NCBI RefSeq assembly: GCF_000281065.1
Contig: NZ_AKKK01000066.1
Span: 1-64,000 of the forward strand
Direction: 5' to 3'
Length of the DNA stretch: 64,000 nt
Origin: Arthrobacter sp. M2012083
Lineage (GTDB): Bacteria > Actinomycetota > Actinomycetes > Actinomycetales > Micrococcaceae
In this document: one piece after another, positions 50,997-58,714 of the stretch
Layout: every line of letters starts with the position of its first letter
Numbering within the stretch: position 1 is the first letter of the stretch
The notes under the pieces: model-generated
Databases searched by the model: none
What the model was told of the DNA's origin: nothing
The model's input: the letters and a program-made list of their open reading frames with translations, nothing else
Translations under genes and position numbers: made by a program

Positions 50997-52340
50997 CTAG
51001 CCAAAGGTGCGCTGGCGGGCCTTGATCGATTCGACGTAGCGCTTGGTGTCGTCGTACATGCCGTACTTACTGACCGAGTACTGACCCTGGTAGTAGCCGG
51101 CAATCGCCGTGTCCAGGTCCTTGCTGGTCGCAATAAGGGTTCGGATGATGGCGACACCTGCCGTGGCGTTGTCGTACGGGTCCAGGAGATTCAGTTTTCG
51201 ACCCACGAGGTCGGACGCCCACTGGCCGGAAGAGGGAATAACCTGCATGGTGCCGATTGCATTGGCGGGTGAGACTGCCCGCTGGTCAAAGCCTGATTCC
51301 TGTTCGGCGAAGGCCAAAGCCAGGGAAGGGCTGACGCCCATGCGCCGGGCCGTGTCAGCTACGATGCTCTTCATTTCAGCCCGGCTGGGTACGGGTGAGG
51401 CGTTGAGCAAGGCCTTGTTCTCGTTGGCCGAGTTGACAACTGCCGGCGGGTAGGTGAAGCCCAGGAAAGTGCTGGGCACCAGTGGCTTGGTGTCACCGGC
51501 CGGCTGCAAGCCGGCGCCGGGGATGGTGAGCTTCTGGCCCGGATAGATGACGGTGGTGGCAGTCACGTTGTTGTTGGCGGCCATCAAAGCGGCCAGGGAA
51601 ACCCCGTGTCGGGAAGCGATGGAACTGAGGGTGTCGCCCGCCTTGATGGTGTAGGAACCTGTGCCGGCCAGTGGGGCGGGCGCAGGTGCGGGTGCGGGGG
51701 CTGCTGGCGCTGAAGGGGCAGATCCACCACTGACCTTGATTTTCTGCCCGGGATAAATAATGGAGCTTCCGTTCAGACCGTTCCAGCTGAAGATGCTTGA
51801 CAGCGGAACGCCGTGTTTGGCTGCGATGCCACCCAGGGTGTCTCCGGAGACCACGGTGTAGACGGTTGCGCTGCCCTGGGTGCTGGGCGCACTGGGGGCG
51901 GTCGGACCAGGCTGGGCGGGCGCTGCCGGGGCTGTGCCCTTGAGCTTGATGGTCTGTCCCGGGTAGATCAGGGTGGTGGCAGAGAGCTTGTTCAGCTGAA
52001 GAACGGCCGTCGTGTCCACGTTGAAACGGCGCGCGATGGCGCTGATCGTATCGCCGCGCACGATCGTGTAAGTGTCCGGTACTGACGGAGCCATGGGACG
52101 CAGGGCCGCAGGGAGGGTGGTGGCCACGGCCTGCGCGGGAATGACCGAGCCCACGTTGACTGCTTGCGCTTTCATGGCCGCAGCGAGGGTAGCCGGAATC
52201 TTCCGAGGCTGCGGCGCTGGTGTTGCCATGGACGGTTGGGCCAGGGCAAGCGAGGACAAAACCACGGCGGGAAGCGCAGCCGTGGTTGCCGCGATGACCG
52301 GCATGCTCATGGTTCGTTTCGGCGAGCGGGGCGTCGTCAT
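50997..52340 (-). CDS. Secreted LysM x3 / lytic transglycosylase-like protein
   Basis: About 447 residues. A signal peptide (PVIAATTAALPAVVLSSLALAQPSMA, counted across two stretches) leads to three LysM modules: TYTIVRGDTISAIARRF, VYTVVSGDTLGGIAAKHG and SYTIKAGDTLSSIASRHG, separated by Ala/Pro linkers. The C-terminal 130 residues are an SLT-type domain with catalytic Glu in AFAEQESGFDQ and IGTMQVIPSSG. It binds peptidoglycan and probably cleaves glycan strands outside the membrane. ATG at 52340 has AGGA 9 nt upstream; ATG at 52355 is in frame but poorly served. Sits between the PASTA kinase and the Rv2175c-like gene. Confidence 0.9.
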   Translation of the reverse strand: MTTPRSPKRTMSMPVIAATTAALPAVVLSSLALAQPSMATPAPQPRKIPATLAAAMKAQAVNVGSVIPAQAVATTLPAALRPMAPSVPDTYTIVRGDTISAIARRFNVDTTAVLQLNKLSATTLIYPGQTIKLKGTAPAAPAQPGPTAPSAPSTQGSATVYTVVSGDTLGGIAAKHGVPLSSIFSWNGLNGSSIIYPGQKIKVSGGSAPSAPAAPAPAPAPAPLAGTGSYTIKAGDTLSSIASRHGVSLAALMAANNNVTATTVIYPGQKLTIPGAGLQPAGDTKPLVPSTFLGFTYPPAVVNSANENKALLNASPVPSRAEMKSIVADTARRMGVSPSLALAFAEQESGFDQRAVSPANAIGTMQVIPSSGQWASDLVGRKLNLLDPYDNATAGVAIIRTLIATSKDLDTAIAGYYQGQYSVSKYGMYDDTKRYVESIKARQRTFG

Positions 52341-52382
52341 GAAATGTGTCCTCATCTCAAACAGCGGGGGATTATTAGTGCT

Positions 52383-52436
52383 GTTGTCAGTGTTACCAAT
52401 GTTGCTGATGTTATCAGTGATGCAAATGTGATCAGT
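52383..52436 (-). repeat. Six degenerate tandem 9-mers in the LysM gene leader
   Basis: On the minus strand the units are ACTGATCAC, ATTTGCATC, ACTGATAAC, ATCAGCAAC, ATTGGTAAC and ACTGACAAC (consensus AYTGATAAC). The array is AT-rich against a GC-rich background, ends 27 nt before ATG 52355 and is in the same frame, but an in-frame TGA at 52446-52448 and no start codon precede it. Confidence 0.75.
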
Positions 52437-52596
52437 GTGAATCTCTCACACTTAGTCGATGAGCACAACAAGTCCTGTCAAACCGGACAAATAGCCACAT
52501 TTGAAATGGCCGAAATTGCGACTGCCAAGCTTTCTGCGTGCATCGGCATTGAACTCCGGCTATGCGCCGGGCGGGGCGGCGTGGCAACCTTGATCC

Positions 52597-52950
52597 GTGA
52601 GTAATGTAGAAAGCCTTGTTTCCGACTGGCTGCCGCTGCCGGATGTTGCCGAACTGTTGGAAGTTTCCATCACCAAAGTCCACGGACTTCTGGATGAGCG
52701 CGCGCTTGTCGCCATCCGGCGGGGAGAACGGAATATCCGCTCAATCCCTGCCCTCTTCATCCAGGACGGGCATGTTGTGGATAGCCTCAAGGGAACCATT
52801 GCGGTTCTCAGCGATGCTGGTTACAACGACGAAGAACTGATCATCTGGCTGTTCACCCCGGACGAATCATTGCGGGGGCGCCCCATTGACGCCCTGCGCG
52901 AGGGGCGAAAGACAGAGATCAGGCGCCGCGCCCAGTCCCTGGCCTGGTAA
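52597..52950 (+). CDS. Rv2175c-like HTH DNA-binding protein
   Basis: 117 residues. Winged-helix/MerR-like N-domain (WLPLPDVAELLEVSITKVHGLLDERALVAIRRGE) and a C-terminal helical domain (IAVLSDAGYNDEELIIWLFTPDESLRGRPIDALREG), as in Rv2175c, a DNA-binding substrate of PknL in M. tuberculosis. The N-terminal tail has Ser2, Ser6 and Ser9 but no Thr, unlike the reported Thr9 target. GTG start; no strong ribosome binding site. Transcribed opposite to the kinase, convergent with the prenyltransferase gene. Confidence 0.87.
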   Translation: MSNVESLVSDWLPLPDVAELLEVSITKVHGLLDERALVAIRRGERNIRSIPALFIQDGHVVDSLKGTIAVLSDAGYNDEELIIWLFTPDESLRGRPIDALREGRKTEIRRRAQSLAW

Positions 52951-52997
52951 CAGCTCCTCCCGGGACAGTGCCTCCTGAGCGGGAGCCGGAAAACGCG

Positions 52998-53026
52998 GAC
53001 GACGGCGGTGATTCACCGCCGTCGTC
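52998..53026. terminator. Bidirectional terminator-like palindrome
   Basis: GACGACGGCGGTGA (52998-53011) and TCACCGCCGTCGTC (53013-53026) are perfect 14-bp arms with a 1-nt centre; the loop must open by a few pairs. Lies between convergent genes, without a T-tract. Confidence 0.7.
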
Positions 53027-53060
53027 GCTGCATGTCTTGTTTGTTCTGGCTGCCCGCGGG

Positions 53061-54155
53061 TCAGGCCGCCCGACTAACAGCGGCTTCGGCAAGCTGGCGT
53101 AACGCCACCAGGGGCACGTCGTCAAGGGGCAGGCGTTCCAGGGCTTCGAAGGCCCTGTTGCTTAGCTCGGCGATCAGCGACTCCGTGGCCTCCAACGCGC
53201 CGCACTCAACCATGACGCGTCGTAATTCAGCTACCTCGTCCTCGCCAAGGTCAGGTTTGCCGAGCATACGGTCAAGGAAGTCTGCCTCTCTCGGCGGCGC
53301 CTGGTTGATGGCAAAACCAACCAGAACAGTGCGTTTGCCTTCCCGGAGGTCGTCCCCAGCGGGCTTGCCGGTCGTCTCGGGATCGCCAAAGACGCCCAGG
53401 ACGTCGTCCCGCATTTGGAAAGCCTCACCCAGTGGTAAGGAAAACTCCGAGTAACCGTTGAGCAAGCCGGCGGGAGCGCCAGCCAAGGCGCCGCCCAACG
53501 CCAGAGGATGTTCCGTGGAGTATTTTGCGGACTTGTACCGAATAATGGACTTTGCCCGCTCTACGGATCCGGCTCTGTCACGGACGGGGCCGGCCACTTC
53601 TTCCAGGATGTCGAGGTACTGACCTGCCATCACTTCTGCCCGCATGATGTTGAAGATTCGGCGTGCAGGAGTTCCCGCTGCTGCCCTGGGGCCGATTTCC
53701 GTAAAGGACTCTTCGCTGAAGGAAAGGCAAAGGTCGCCGGTAAGGATAGCCGCCGCATCGCCAAAACGCCCGCTGTCCAGCGCCCAGCCATTCATTTCAT
53801 GGAGCTGGCTGAACCGCTTGTGCACGCTTGGGCCGCCGCGGCGGGTGTCGGATCGATCGATGATGTCGTCGTGGATCAGGGCCGCCGCTTGGAATAGCTC
53901 CAGGGCGCACCCGGCCGTGACGATGTCCGGATCGGCGGCGGCGCCGCCGGCGCCCCTCCAGCCCCAGTAACACATTAAGGCCCGGAGACGTTTTCCACCG
54001 GTGACCAGATCCGAAATCGATCCAATAAGCGGTTCTACATCGGGAGAAACCGAGGCCATAAGGTCCCGCTGCTCCGACATGAAGTCCCTCAGTTTGCCGG
54101 CAACACCACTAATGAACTGTGTCTGCTCCGAGGTGACGTTGGAAGTAGCCGTCAC
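53061..54155 (-). CDS. Polyprenyl diphosphate synthase
   Basis: 364 residues, all-helical trans-isoprenyl diphosphate synthase. First aspartate-rich motif LIHDDIIDRSDTRRG (DDxxD) and second MRDDVLGVFGDPE are present, with GGKRLRALMCYWGW upstream. Likely makes geranylgeranyl or longer diphosphate for menaquinone or carotenoid synthesis; residues before the first motif are small-to-medium, so chain length is not predictable. Position matches Rv2173 (idsA2). GTG start overlaps the lipoprotein stop by 4 nt, so it is translationally coupled to that gene. Confidence 0.93.
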   Translation of the reverse strand: MTATSNVTSEQTQFISGVAGKLRDFMSEQRDLMASVSPDVEPLIGSISDLVTGGKRLRALMCYWGWRGAGGAAADPDIVTAGCALELFQAAALIHDDIIDRSDTRRGGPSVHKRFSQLHEMNGWALDSGRFGDAAAILTGDLCLSFSEESFTEIGPRAAAGTPARRIFNIMRAEVMAGQYLDILEEVAGPVRDRAGSVERAKSIIRYKSAKYSTEHPLALGGALAGAPAGLLNGYSEFSLPLGEAFQMRDDVLGVFGDPETTGKPAGDDLREGKRTVLVGFAINQAPPREADFLDRMLGKPDLGEDEVAELRRVMVECGALEATESLIAELSNRAFEALERLPLDDVPLVALRQLAEAAVSRAA

Positions 54156-54727
54156 TTGACGGATCCGGCCGCCACGTTGGCACCGATAGTGAACGTTGAG
54201 ACGCCTTCTTTTTGCCTGACCGAAACGTTCACCGTCTCGCCGTCACCACGGATGAAGTCCAAGGAGGTGACATTGCCGACAGCCGACGGGCCGGGGACAA
54301 GCTTAAATCCCTGCGCCTCCATGGACGTTTTGTAGTAGTCCACAACGCCCTCCGGCGGAGCCTTGATTGTTCCCACGAGAGCCACTGTGGCTACTGCAGC
54401 GCTCTTGTCCACACTGCTTGAACGAACAGAAGTCTTGGGCATGACCGGGATGAGCTGCTCAGGGAAACCCGGAACAAGTGCGTTAACCGTTGCCGTGGCG
54501 TCGGGAGCCGCTGCGGGGGTTTCCGTGAATGAGGTGGTTTCAGGCGAAGCCGTGGAACCGGAAGCCGATGATGACGGAGTTGGCGTCGCCGACGACGGCG
54601 AGGAAGCGCTTGAAGCGGACGGCGCTGCCGAACCGCCGGGTGACGGGGTGCATGCTGACGCCGCCAAAGCGACACTGACTGCGAGCAGGGCAAACCCTCG
54701 CGATTGAGGAGTTCCAAAGAGCTTCAC
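54152..54727 (-). CDS. Lipoprotein of unknown function
   Basis: 191 residues. Signal peptide with lipobox LAASAC, the Cys at residue 26 becoming the lipidated N-terminus. About 55 residues of Ser/Ala/Thr/Pro linker (SSASSPSSATPTPSSSASGS) follow, then a globular domain of about 100 residues (LIPVMPKTSVRSSSVDKSAA to VSTFTIGANVAAGS) with no recognised enzyme motif. AGGATAC precedes the ATG. Upstream of and coupled to the polyprenyl synthase gene; a role in the envelope is inferred only from lipidation. Confidence 0.85.
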   Translation of the reverse strand: MKLFGTPQSRGFALLAVSVALAASACTPSPGGSAAPSASSASSPSSATPTPSSSASGSTASPETTSFTETPAAAPDATATVNALVPGFPEQLIPVMPKTSVRSSSVDKSAAVATVALVGTIKAPPEGVVDYYKTSMEAQGFKLVPGPSAVGNVTSLDFIRGDGETVNVSVRQKEGVSTFTIGANVAAGSVK

Positions 54728-54786
54728 AGGGTATCCTTCCTGGGGCTGAGCCGGACTGTGCCTCCAGTTTAGTCAGAGGTCGGGCA

Positions 54787-54792
54787 TAGTAT
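54787..54792 (+). promoter_or_regulatory. Candidate -10 element, leaderless start
   Basis: TAGTAT ends 7 nt before the GTG at 54800, with no ribosome binding site between. It supports the long form of dinB over the internal ATG at 54878. Confidence 0.45.
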
Positions 54793-54799
54793 TGCCGTT

Positions 54800-56062
54800 G
54801 TGAGGCAGGAAGCATTCGGTGGCACTCAAAGTGCCGGCAGCAAGCCCGCCCGCAGCGCCGGAGATGCCCTGCGGGAGATGCGGCGAACCAGCATACTCCA
54901 CGTGGATATGGACGCTTTCTTCGTCTCGGTGGAACTGCGCCGCCGTCCCGATCTTCGGGGCAAACCGGTCATTGTTGGGTTCCCCGCAGAACGTTCCGTG
55001 GTGCTTTCTGCTTCTTATGAAGCCCGGGCCACAGGTGTGAAGTCCGCCATGCCGATGTCCATTGCCATGAGGCGGTGTCCAGCCGCGGTGATCATCAACC
55101 CCCGGCACACGGAATACTACGAGGTTTCCGCCCAACTCATGGAGATTTTCGCCTCCATCACTGACCTGGTGGAGCCGCTTAGTGTAGACGAAGCCTTCCT
55201 GGACGTGGGAGGCGCGATTCGTCGACTTGGGTCGCCGATGGATATCGGGCACCTCATCCGCCGGAGGGTCCAGTCCGAACTTGGCATCACGGCATCCGTC
55301 GGGATCGCCAGCACCAAGTTTGTGGCCAAGATTGCCTCCACGCGGTGCAAGCCCGACGGTATCCTCCAGATCGATGCCGAGGACTCCATCCCTTATCTCC
55401 ATAGCCTTCCCGTTGGCGCCTTGTGGGGTGTTGGTGGCAAAACTGCCGAAGTGCTCTCCCGTCTGGGCATCCGCACAGTCGCGGATGTCGCGGCAACGCC
55501 CCTGGCGTCGCTCAAAAAGGTCCTGGGGGCCAGCGGTGAGCACGTTCATCGCTTGTCCATGGGTATCGACCCGCGGCCCGTCACTCCGGCCAGGCTTGAA
55601 AAAAGCATCGGCGCAGAGGAGACATTCTCGGTAGATACGGCGGACGATGCTCTACTGCACAGGGAATTGCTGCGTCTCTCTCACCGTACTGCCATCCGGC
55701 TCAGGAGCGCTGGCATGCTGGCAAGGACCGTGGCATTGAAGCTGCGGTACTCGGACTTCTCCACGGTCACACGCAGCCGCACCGTGCACACCCCCGTGGA
55801 CAGCGCGCAACTGATCTACCAAGTAGCCGTGCAGCTCCTTGAATCCCTGGGGACGCGATCCATGAGCGTTCGATTGGTAGGAGTTCGGGCTGAGCAATTG
55901 GAACCGGCAGGCCAGGCATCCCTGCAGTTGAGCCTTGATCGGCGGGACGATAACTGGCGGGCAGCCGAACAGGTGCTTGACCGGGTCTCGGAGCGTTTTG
56001 GGTCCAAAACGCTTCTTCCGGCACGGCTCCTGGAACCTGGAAAGCCGCCTGCGGACTCCTGA
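54800..56062 (+). CDS. dinB: DNA polymerase IV, Y-family
   Basis: 420 residues. Palm/fingers motifs HVDMDAFFVSVELRRRPDL and SVDEAFLDVGGAI carry the catalytic acidic residues, ASVGIASTKFVAKIAS follows, then the helix-hairpin-helix thumb (LWGVGGKTAEVLSRLGIRTVADVA) and little-finger domain. Performs translesion synthesis. GTG at 54800 gives a 26-residue lead-in; ATG at 54878 starts at the conserved core. The C-terminus lacks an obvious clamp-binding QxxL[FV] motif in its last residues. No SOS box recognised upstream. Confidence 0.92.
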   Translation: MRQEAFGGTQSAGSKPARSAGDALREMRRTSILHVDMDAFFVSVELRRRPDLRGKPVIVGFPAERSVVLSASYEARATGVKSAMPMSIAMRRCPAAVIINPRHTEYYEVSAQLMEIFASITDLVEPLSVDEAFLDVGGAIRRLGSPMDIGHLIRRRVQSELGITASVGIASTKFVAKIASTRCKPDGILQIDAEDSIPYLHSLPVGALWGVGGKTAEVLSRLGIRTVADVAATPLASLKKVLGASGEHVHRLSMGIDPRPVTPARLEKSIGAEETFSVDTADDALLHRELLRLSHRTAIRLRSAGMLARTVALKLRYSDFSTVTRSRTVHTPVDSAQLIYQVAVQLLESLGTRSMSVRLVGVRAEQLEPAGQASLQLSLDRRDDNWRAAEQVLDRVSERFGSKTLLPARLLEPGKPPADS

Positions 56063-56300
56063 GGCCAGCACGGGCGCCCGGCAGGACTCCTCGCGTCTTT
56101 CAGAACGGCGTCGGACAAACTATCCTATTTATTACAGAGATTTAGATCGTCTGGACAAACTGTTTCCTGAACAGTCGGCCCCGGGATGCCCGCTGAACCT
56201 AGAGGGAATTTTGGGGAACGATTTTCTTGGTCCGATCGTTATGGAAACAGACGCACAGGACGCGTTATGTCCAGACGCTGGCTGACTAAAGGAGGTCGCG
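56063..56300. other. Intergenic region dinB-DUF3040
   Basis: 238 nt without a supported gene. GGACAAACT occurs twice (56113-56121 and 56153-56161) flanking an AT-rich patch (TCCTATTTATTACAGAG). The AAAGGAGGT before the ATG at 56301 is a strong ribosome binding site, so a promoter with an ordinary leader is expected here. Confidence 0.5.
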
Positions 56301-56669
56301 ATGCCCCTCTCGGAGCATGAACAGAAGCTGCTTGAGCAACTTGAGAAGCAACTTCATGAGGACGATCCGAAGTTCGCCAACACCATGGGTTCGGATCCCA
56401 TCCGCAGCTGGTCTACCCGGCATGTCATCATCGGTGTGCTTGGTGCCATTGCCGGTATCCTCCTCCTGCTTGTTGGCGTATCAATGCAGGCGATACCTGT
56501 GGGTGTCCTTGGTTTCATCGTCATGGGTGCTGGCGTCTACTTTGCCACGTTACGCGGCGCGGCCTTCGGCAAAGCCAACAAGGGAAAACCTGGCAAGACC
56601 AAGCCCAAGAGTTCGTTCATGAGCAGCTTGGAAGAACGTTGGGACGAACGGCGTCGCGACGACAACTGA
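56301..56669 (+). CDS. DUF3040 membrane protein
   Basis: 122 residues. N-terminal motif MPLSEHEQKLLEQLEKQLHEDDPKFA is the hallmark of DUF3040; two membrane segments follow (HVIIGVLGAIAGILLLLVGV and VGVLGFIVMGAGVYFATL) with a basic cytoplasmic tail rich in Lys. Found just before mraZ in many actinobacteria (Rv2169c). ATG preceded by AAAGGAGGT. Function unknown. Confidence 0.92.
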   Translation: MPLSEHEQKLLEQLEKQLHEDDPKFANTMGSDPIRSWSTRHVIIGVLGAIAGILLLLVGVSMQAIPVGVLGFIVMGAGVYFATLRGAAFGKANKGKPGKTKPKSSFMSSLEERWDERRRDDN

Positions 56670-56749
56670 CTGTCCCGTTCGGGCTCCCAGCCGTCACCCG
56701 CGGCCACTCCTGAATCAAACACGCCCCTAATTTTCCACAGGGGATAACG

Positions 56750-56774
56750 AAAGACCCGCACTGCGGGTCTTTTC
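56750..56774 (+). terminator. Terminator after DUF3040 gene
   Basis: AAAGACCCGCA and TGCGGGTCTTT form an 11-bp stem with a 1-base centre, T-run TTTT at the end, about 80 nt after the stop. Confidence 0.85.
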
Positions 56775-57018
56775 GCGTTTAAGGGTTGATCCCCGGCGGG
56801 GGAGTGTGGCGCTCCACTTCCCACCCTTTTCTCCACTTTCCACCCCTTTGCCCTCGTCCTGGCCTGGTATTACCCGATCCGGGGCACAAAATCCGGGACG
56901 CCGAAGCGGCCGGCTCTGCCCTGTGCATTTGGCCCTCCACTTTCTGCCACTGCCCTAAAAACCGCGTGACGTGGGGGCGGACGATTCTCAAAGTGGTGGA
57001 GAAACGCCTTCGATTGCG

Positions 57019-57046
57019 TTGACTGTGGTGCGTTGTGGAGTAAAGT
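57019..57046 (+). promoter_or_regulatory. mraZ promoter
   Basis: TTGACT (57019-57024) and TAAAGT (57041-57046) with a 16-nt spacer resemble a housekeeping sigma promoter about 70 nt before the mraZ start. Confidence 0.6.
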
Positions 57047-57050
57047 GGAG
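57025..57050 (+). promoter_or_regulatory. MraZ-type operator boxes
   Basis: GTGGTG, GTGGAG and GTGGAG begin at 57025, 57035 and 57045, a strict 10-nt period, the arrangement of MraZ-binding repeats in other bacteria. They fill the -35/-10 spacer and overlap the -10, so binding would block the promoter. Another GTGGTGGAG lies at 56993-57001. Confidence 0.65.
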
Positions 57051-57114
57051 TGCATAAGAGGGTAGTGGCAGTGTTGGGTATGTGCGGGCACCTTGATTGA
57101 GGGGCGGTGGACCA

Positions 57115-57546
57115 GTGTTTCTGGGTACTCACTCGCCGCGTCTCGATGAAAAGGGCCGGATCATCCTTCCCGCCAAGTTCCGTGAGGAGCTTGCCGACGG
57201 ATTGGTTCTCACCAGGGGCCAGGAACGTTGCATCTACGTCTTCAGCCAGAAGGAATTCGAACGCATTCACGAGTCAATGCGGGAGGCGCCACTGTCTTCC
57301 AAACAGGCACGTGACTACATTCGGGTTTTCCTGTCTGGAGCCTCTGATGAGGTACCTGACAAGCAGGGGCGCGTGACGATTCCGCCGGCGCTCCGGACAT
57401 ATGCAGGGCTTGGTCGGGAACTGGCGGTCATCGGTGCCGGTACCCGGGCGGAGATCTGGGATGCCGAAGCTTGGAATGAGTACCTCAACGAGAAGGAAGC
57501 AGCCTTCTCGGAAACGGATGACGACAATCTGCCCGGGTTCATCTGA
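57115..57546 (+). CDS. mraZ: Transcriptional regulator MraZ
   Basis: 143 residues, the normal family length, starting FLGTHSPRLDEKGRIILPAKF. Two SpoVT/AbrB-like halves: the first with LDEKGRIILPAKFRE, the second with PDKQGRVTIPPALRTYA. Forms a ring that binds spaced repeats in its own promoter and represses the dcw operon. GTG at 57115 gives the canonical N-terminus; an upstream TTG at 57097 adds only six residues. First gene of the cluster. Confidence 0.95.
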   Translation: MFLGTHSPRLDEKGRIILPAKFREELADGLVLTRGQERCIYVFSQKEFERIHESMREAPLSSKQARDYIRVFLSGASDEVPDKQGRVTIPPALRTYAGLGRELAVIGAGTRAEIWDAEAWNEYLNEKEAAFSETDDDNLPGFI

Positions 57547-57715
57547 TCCCGGTTGGAGGAAGCCGCAGTCCAGCTTCTTGAATGGGATCTCCAGCCGCCC
57601 ATCGAACTGTCTTCCTGGCTCACCTTCCCCTGAGCCAGGCCGGCCGAACGATAGGCGCGGATGGGGATCCGATTCAAGAATCAGCATGCAAGCGATTGAG
57701 GAAAGAGGAGGCAGC

Positions 57716-58714
57716 GTGGAAGAGCAGGACGCGGCAAAGCCCACATCGGAGCGCCACGTGCCCGTCCTGAAAGACCGCTGCATCAACTTGCTCGCTCCCG
57801 GTTTTGAAGCCGCGAGGAAACGCGGGGAAAGACCTGTCGCCATCGATGCAACCCTTGGCATGGGGGGCCACTCCGAGGCCATGTTGCAGCGCTTCCCTGA
57901 CCTCCACCTCGTTGGCATCGACCGCGACGAGGAAGCCCTGGCCTTGGCCGGAGCCCGCTTGGAACCCTTTTCTGACCGCACCGATCTCGTCCACGCGGTG
58001 TACGACGAGATTGAGGACGTCCTGCTGGACCTGGGCATACCGGAAGTTCATGGCATTCTCATGGACCTTGGAGTCTCGTCCCTGCAGTTGGATGAGCGTG
58101 AACGTGGATTCGCTTACTCGTATGACGCTCCCTTGGATATGCGGATGGATACCAGCCGCGGCCAAACGGCAGCTGATGTGGTCAACAACTACAGCGAAGA
58201 CGAACTGGTGCGCATCATCAGGAAATGGGGCGAGGAGAAGTTCGCCGGACGGATAGCCAACCGGATCGTCAACGCCCGCGCGGAGAAGCCATTCGCTACT
58301 ACTGGGGAACTTGTGGAGCAAATCCGCAGCGTTGTCCCCGCCGCTGCTGCCAAGAGCGGCGGTCATCCGGCCAAACGCACGTTCCAGGCTCTCAGGATCG
58401 AAGTCAACGAGGAACTCGATGTCTTGGAACGGGCCGTGCCGGCCGCGGTTGCCGCGACGGCCATGGGTGGTCGGATCGTGGTCATGTCCTATCACTCCCT
58501 AGAGGACAAGATCGTGAAGTCCGTTTTCCAATCCGGTTCCAAATCGTCGGCACCACTCGGTTTCCCGGTTGAGCTTGAAGAACACAAACCCGAATTGAAG
58601 ACCATCACCAAGGGCACGGAAGTGCCTACAGCAGCAGAAATCGCTGAAAACCCCCGCGCGGCGTCTGCCCGGTTGAGGGCAGTGGAGCGTATCAAACAGA
58701 GGAGAGACGCATGA
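57716..58714 (+). CDS. rsmH: 16S rRNA (cytosine-1402-N4)-methyltransferase
   Basis: 332 residues. Signatures: HVPVLKDRCINLL, SAM loop DATLGMGGHSEAML, GIDRDEEAL, ILMDLGVSSLQLDERERGF, PLDMRMDTSRGQTA and MSYHSLEDKIVK. Methylates C1402 in the ribosomal P site. GTG at 57716 is served by GAGGAGG with 4 nt spacing; ATG at 57686 is a weaker alternative. Overlaps ftsL by 4 nt (ATGA). Confidence 0.95.
   Translation: MEEQDAAKPTSERHVPVLKDRCINLLAPGFEAARKRGERPVAIDATLGMGGHSEAMLQRFPDLHLVGIDRDEEALALAGARLEPFSDRTDLVHAVYDEIEDVLLDLGIPEVHGILMDLGVSSLQLDERERGFAYSYDAPLDMRMDTSRGQTAADVVNNYSEDELVRIIRKWGEEKFAGRIANRIVNARAEKPFATTGELVEQIRSVVPAAAAKSGGHPAKRTFQALRIEVNEELDVLERAVPAAVAATAMGGRIVVMSYHSLEDKIVKSVFQSGSKSSAPLGFPVELEEHKPELKTITKGTEVPTAAEIAENPRAASARLRAVERIKQRRDA

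Larger units (their letters stand above)
56670..57114. other. mraZ upstream region
   Basis: 445 nt without a supported gene. It holds a terminator (56750-56774), a pyrimidine-rich stretch with four GTGG units on the minus strand (56814-56843), and the mraZ promoter with a cluster of GTGG boxes (57019-57050). The long leader is typical for control of the division/cell-wall cluster. Confidence 0.75.

Noticed and set aside
52383..52436. CRISPR or phage repeat array
   Set aside because: Units are 9 nt, contiguous and degenerate, with no spacers and no cas genes nearby.
52341..52596. c-di-AMP (ydaO-type) riboswitch before the LysM hydrolase
   Set aside because: Such switches often precede actinobacterial wall hydrolases, but I could not find their conserved core segments in this 256-nt leader. 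A covariance-model search would decide.
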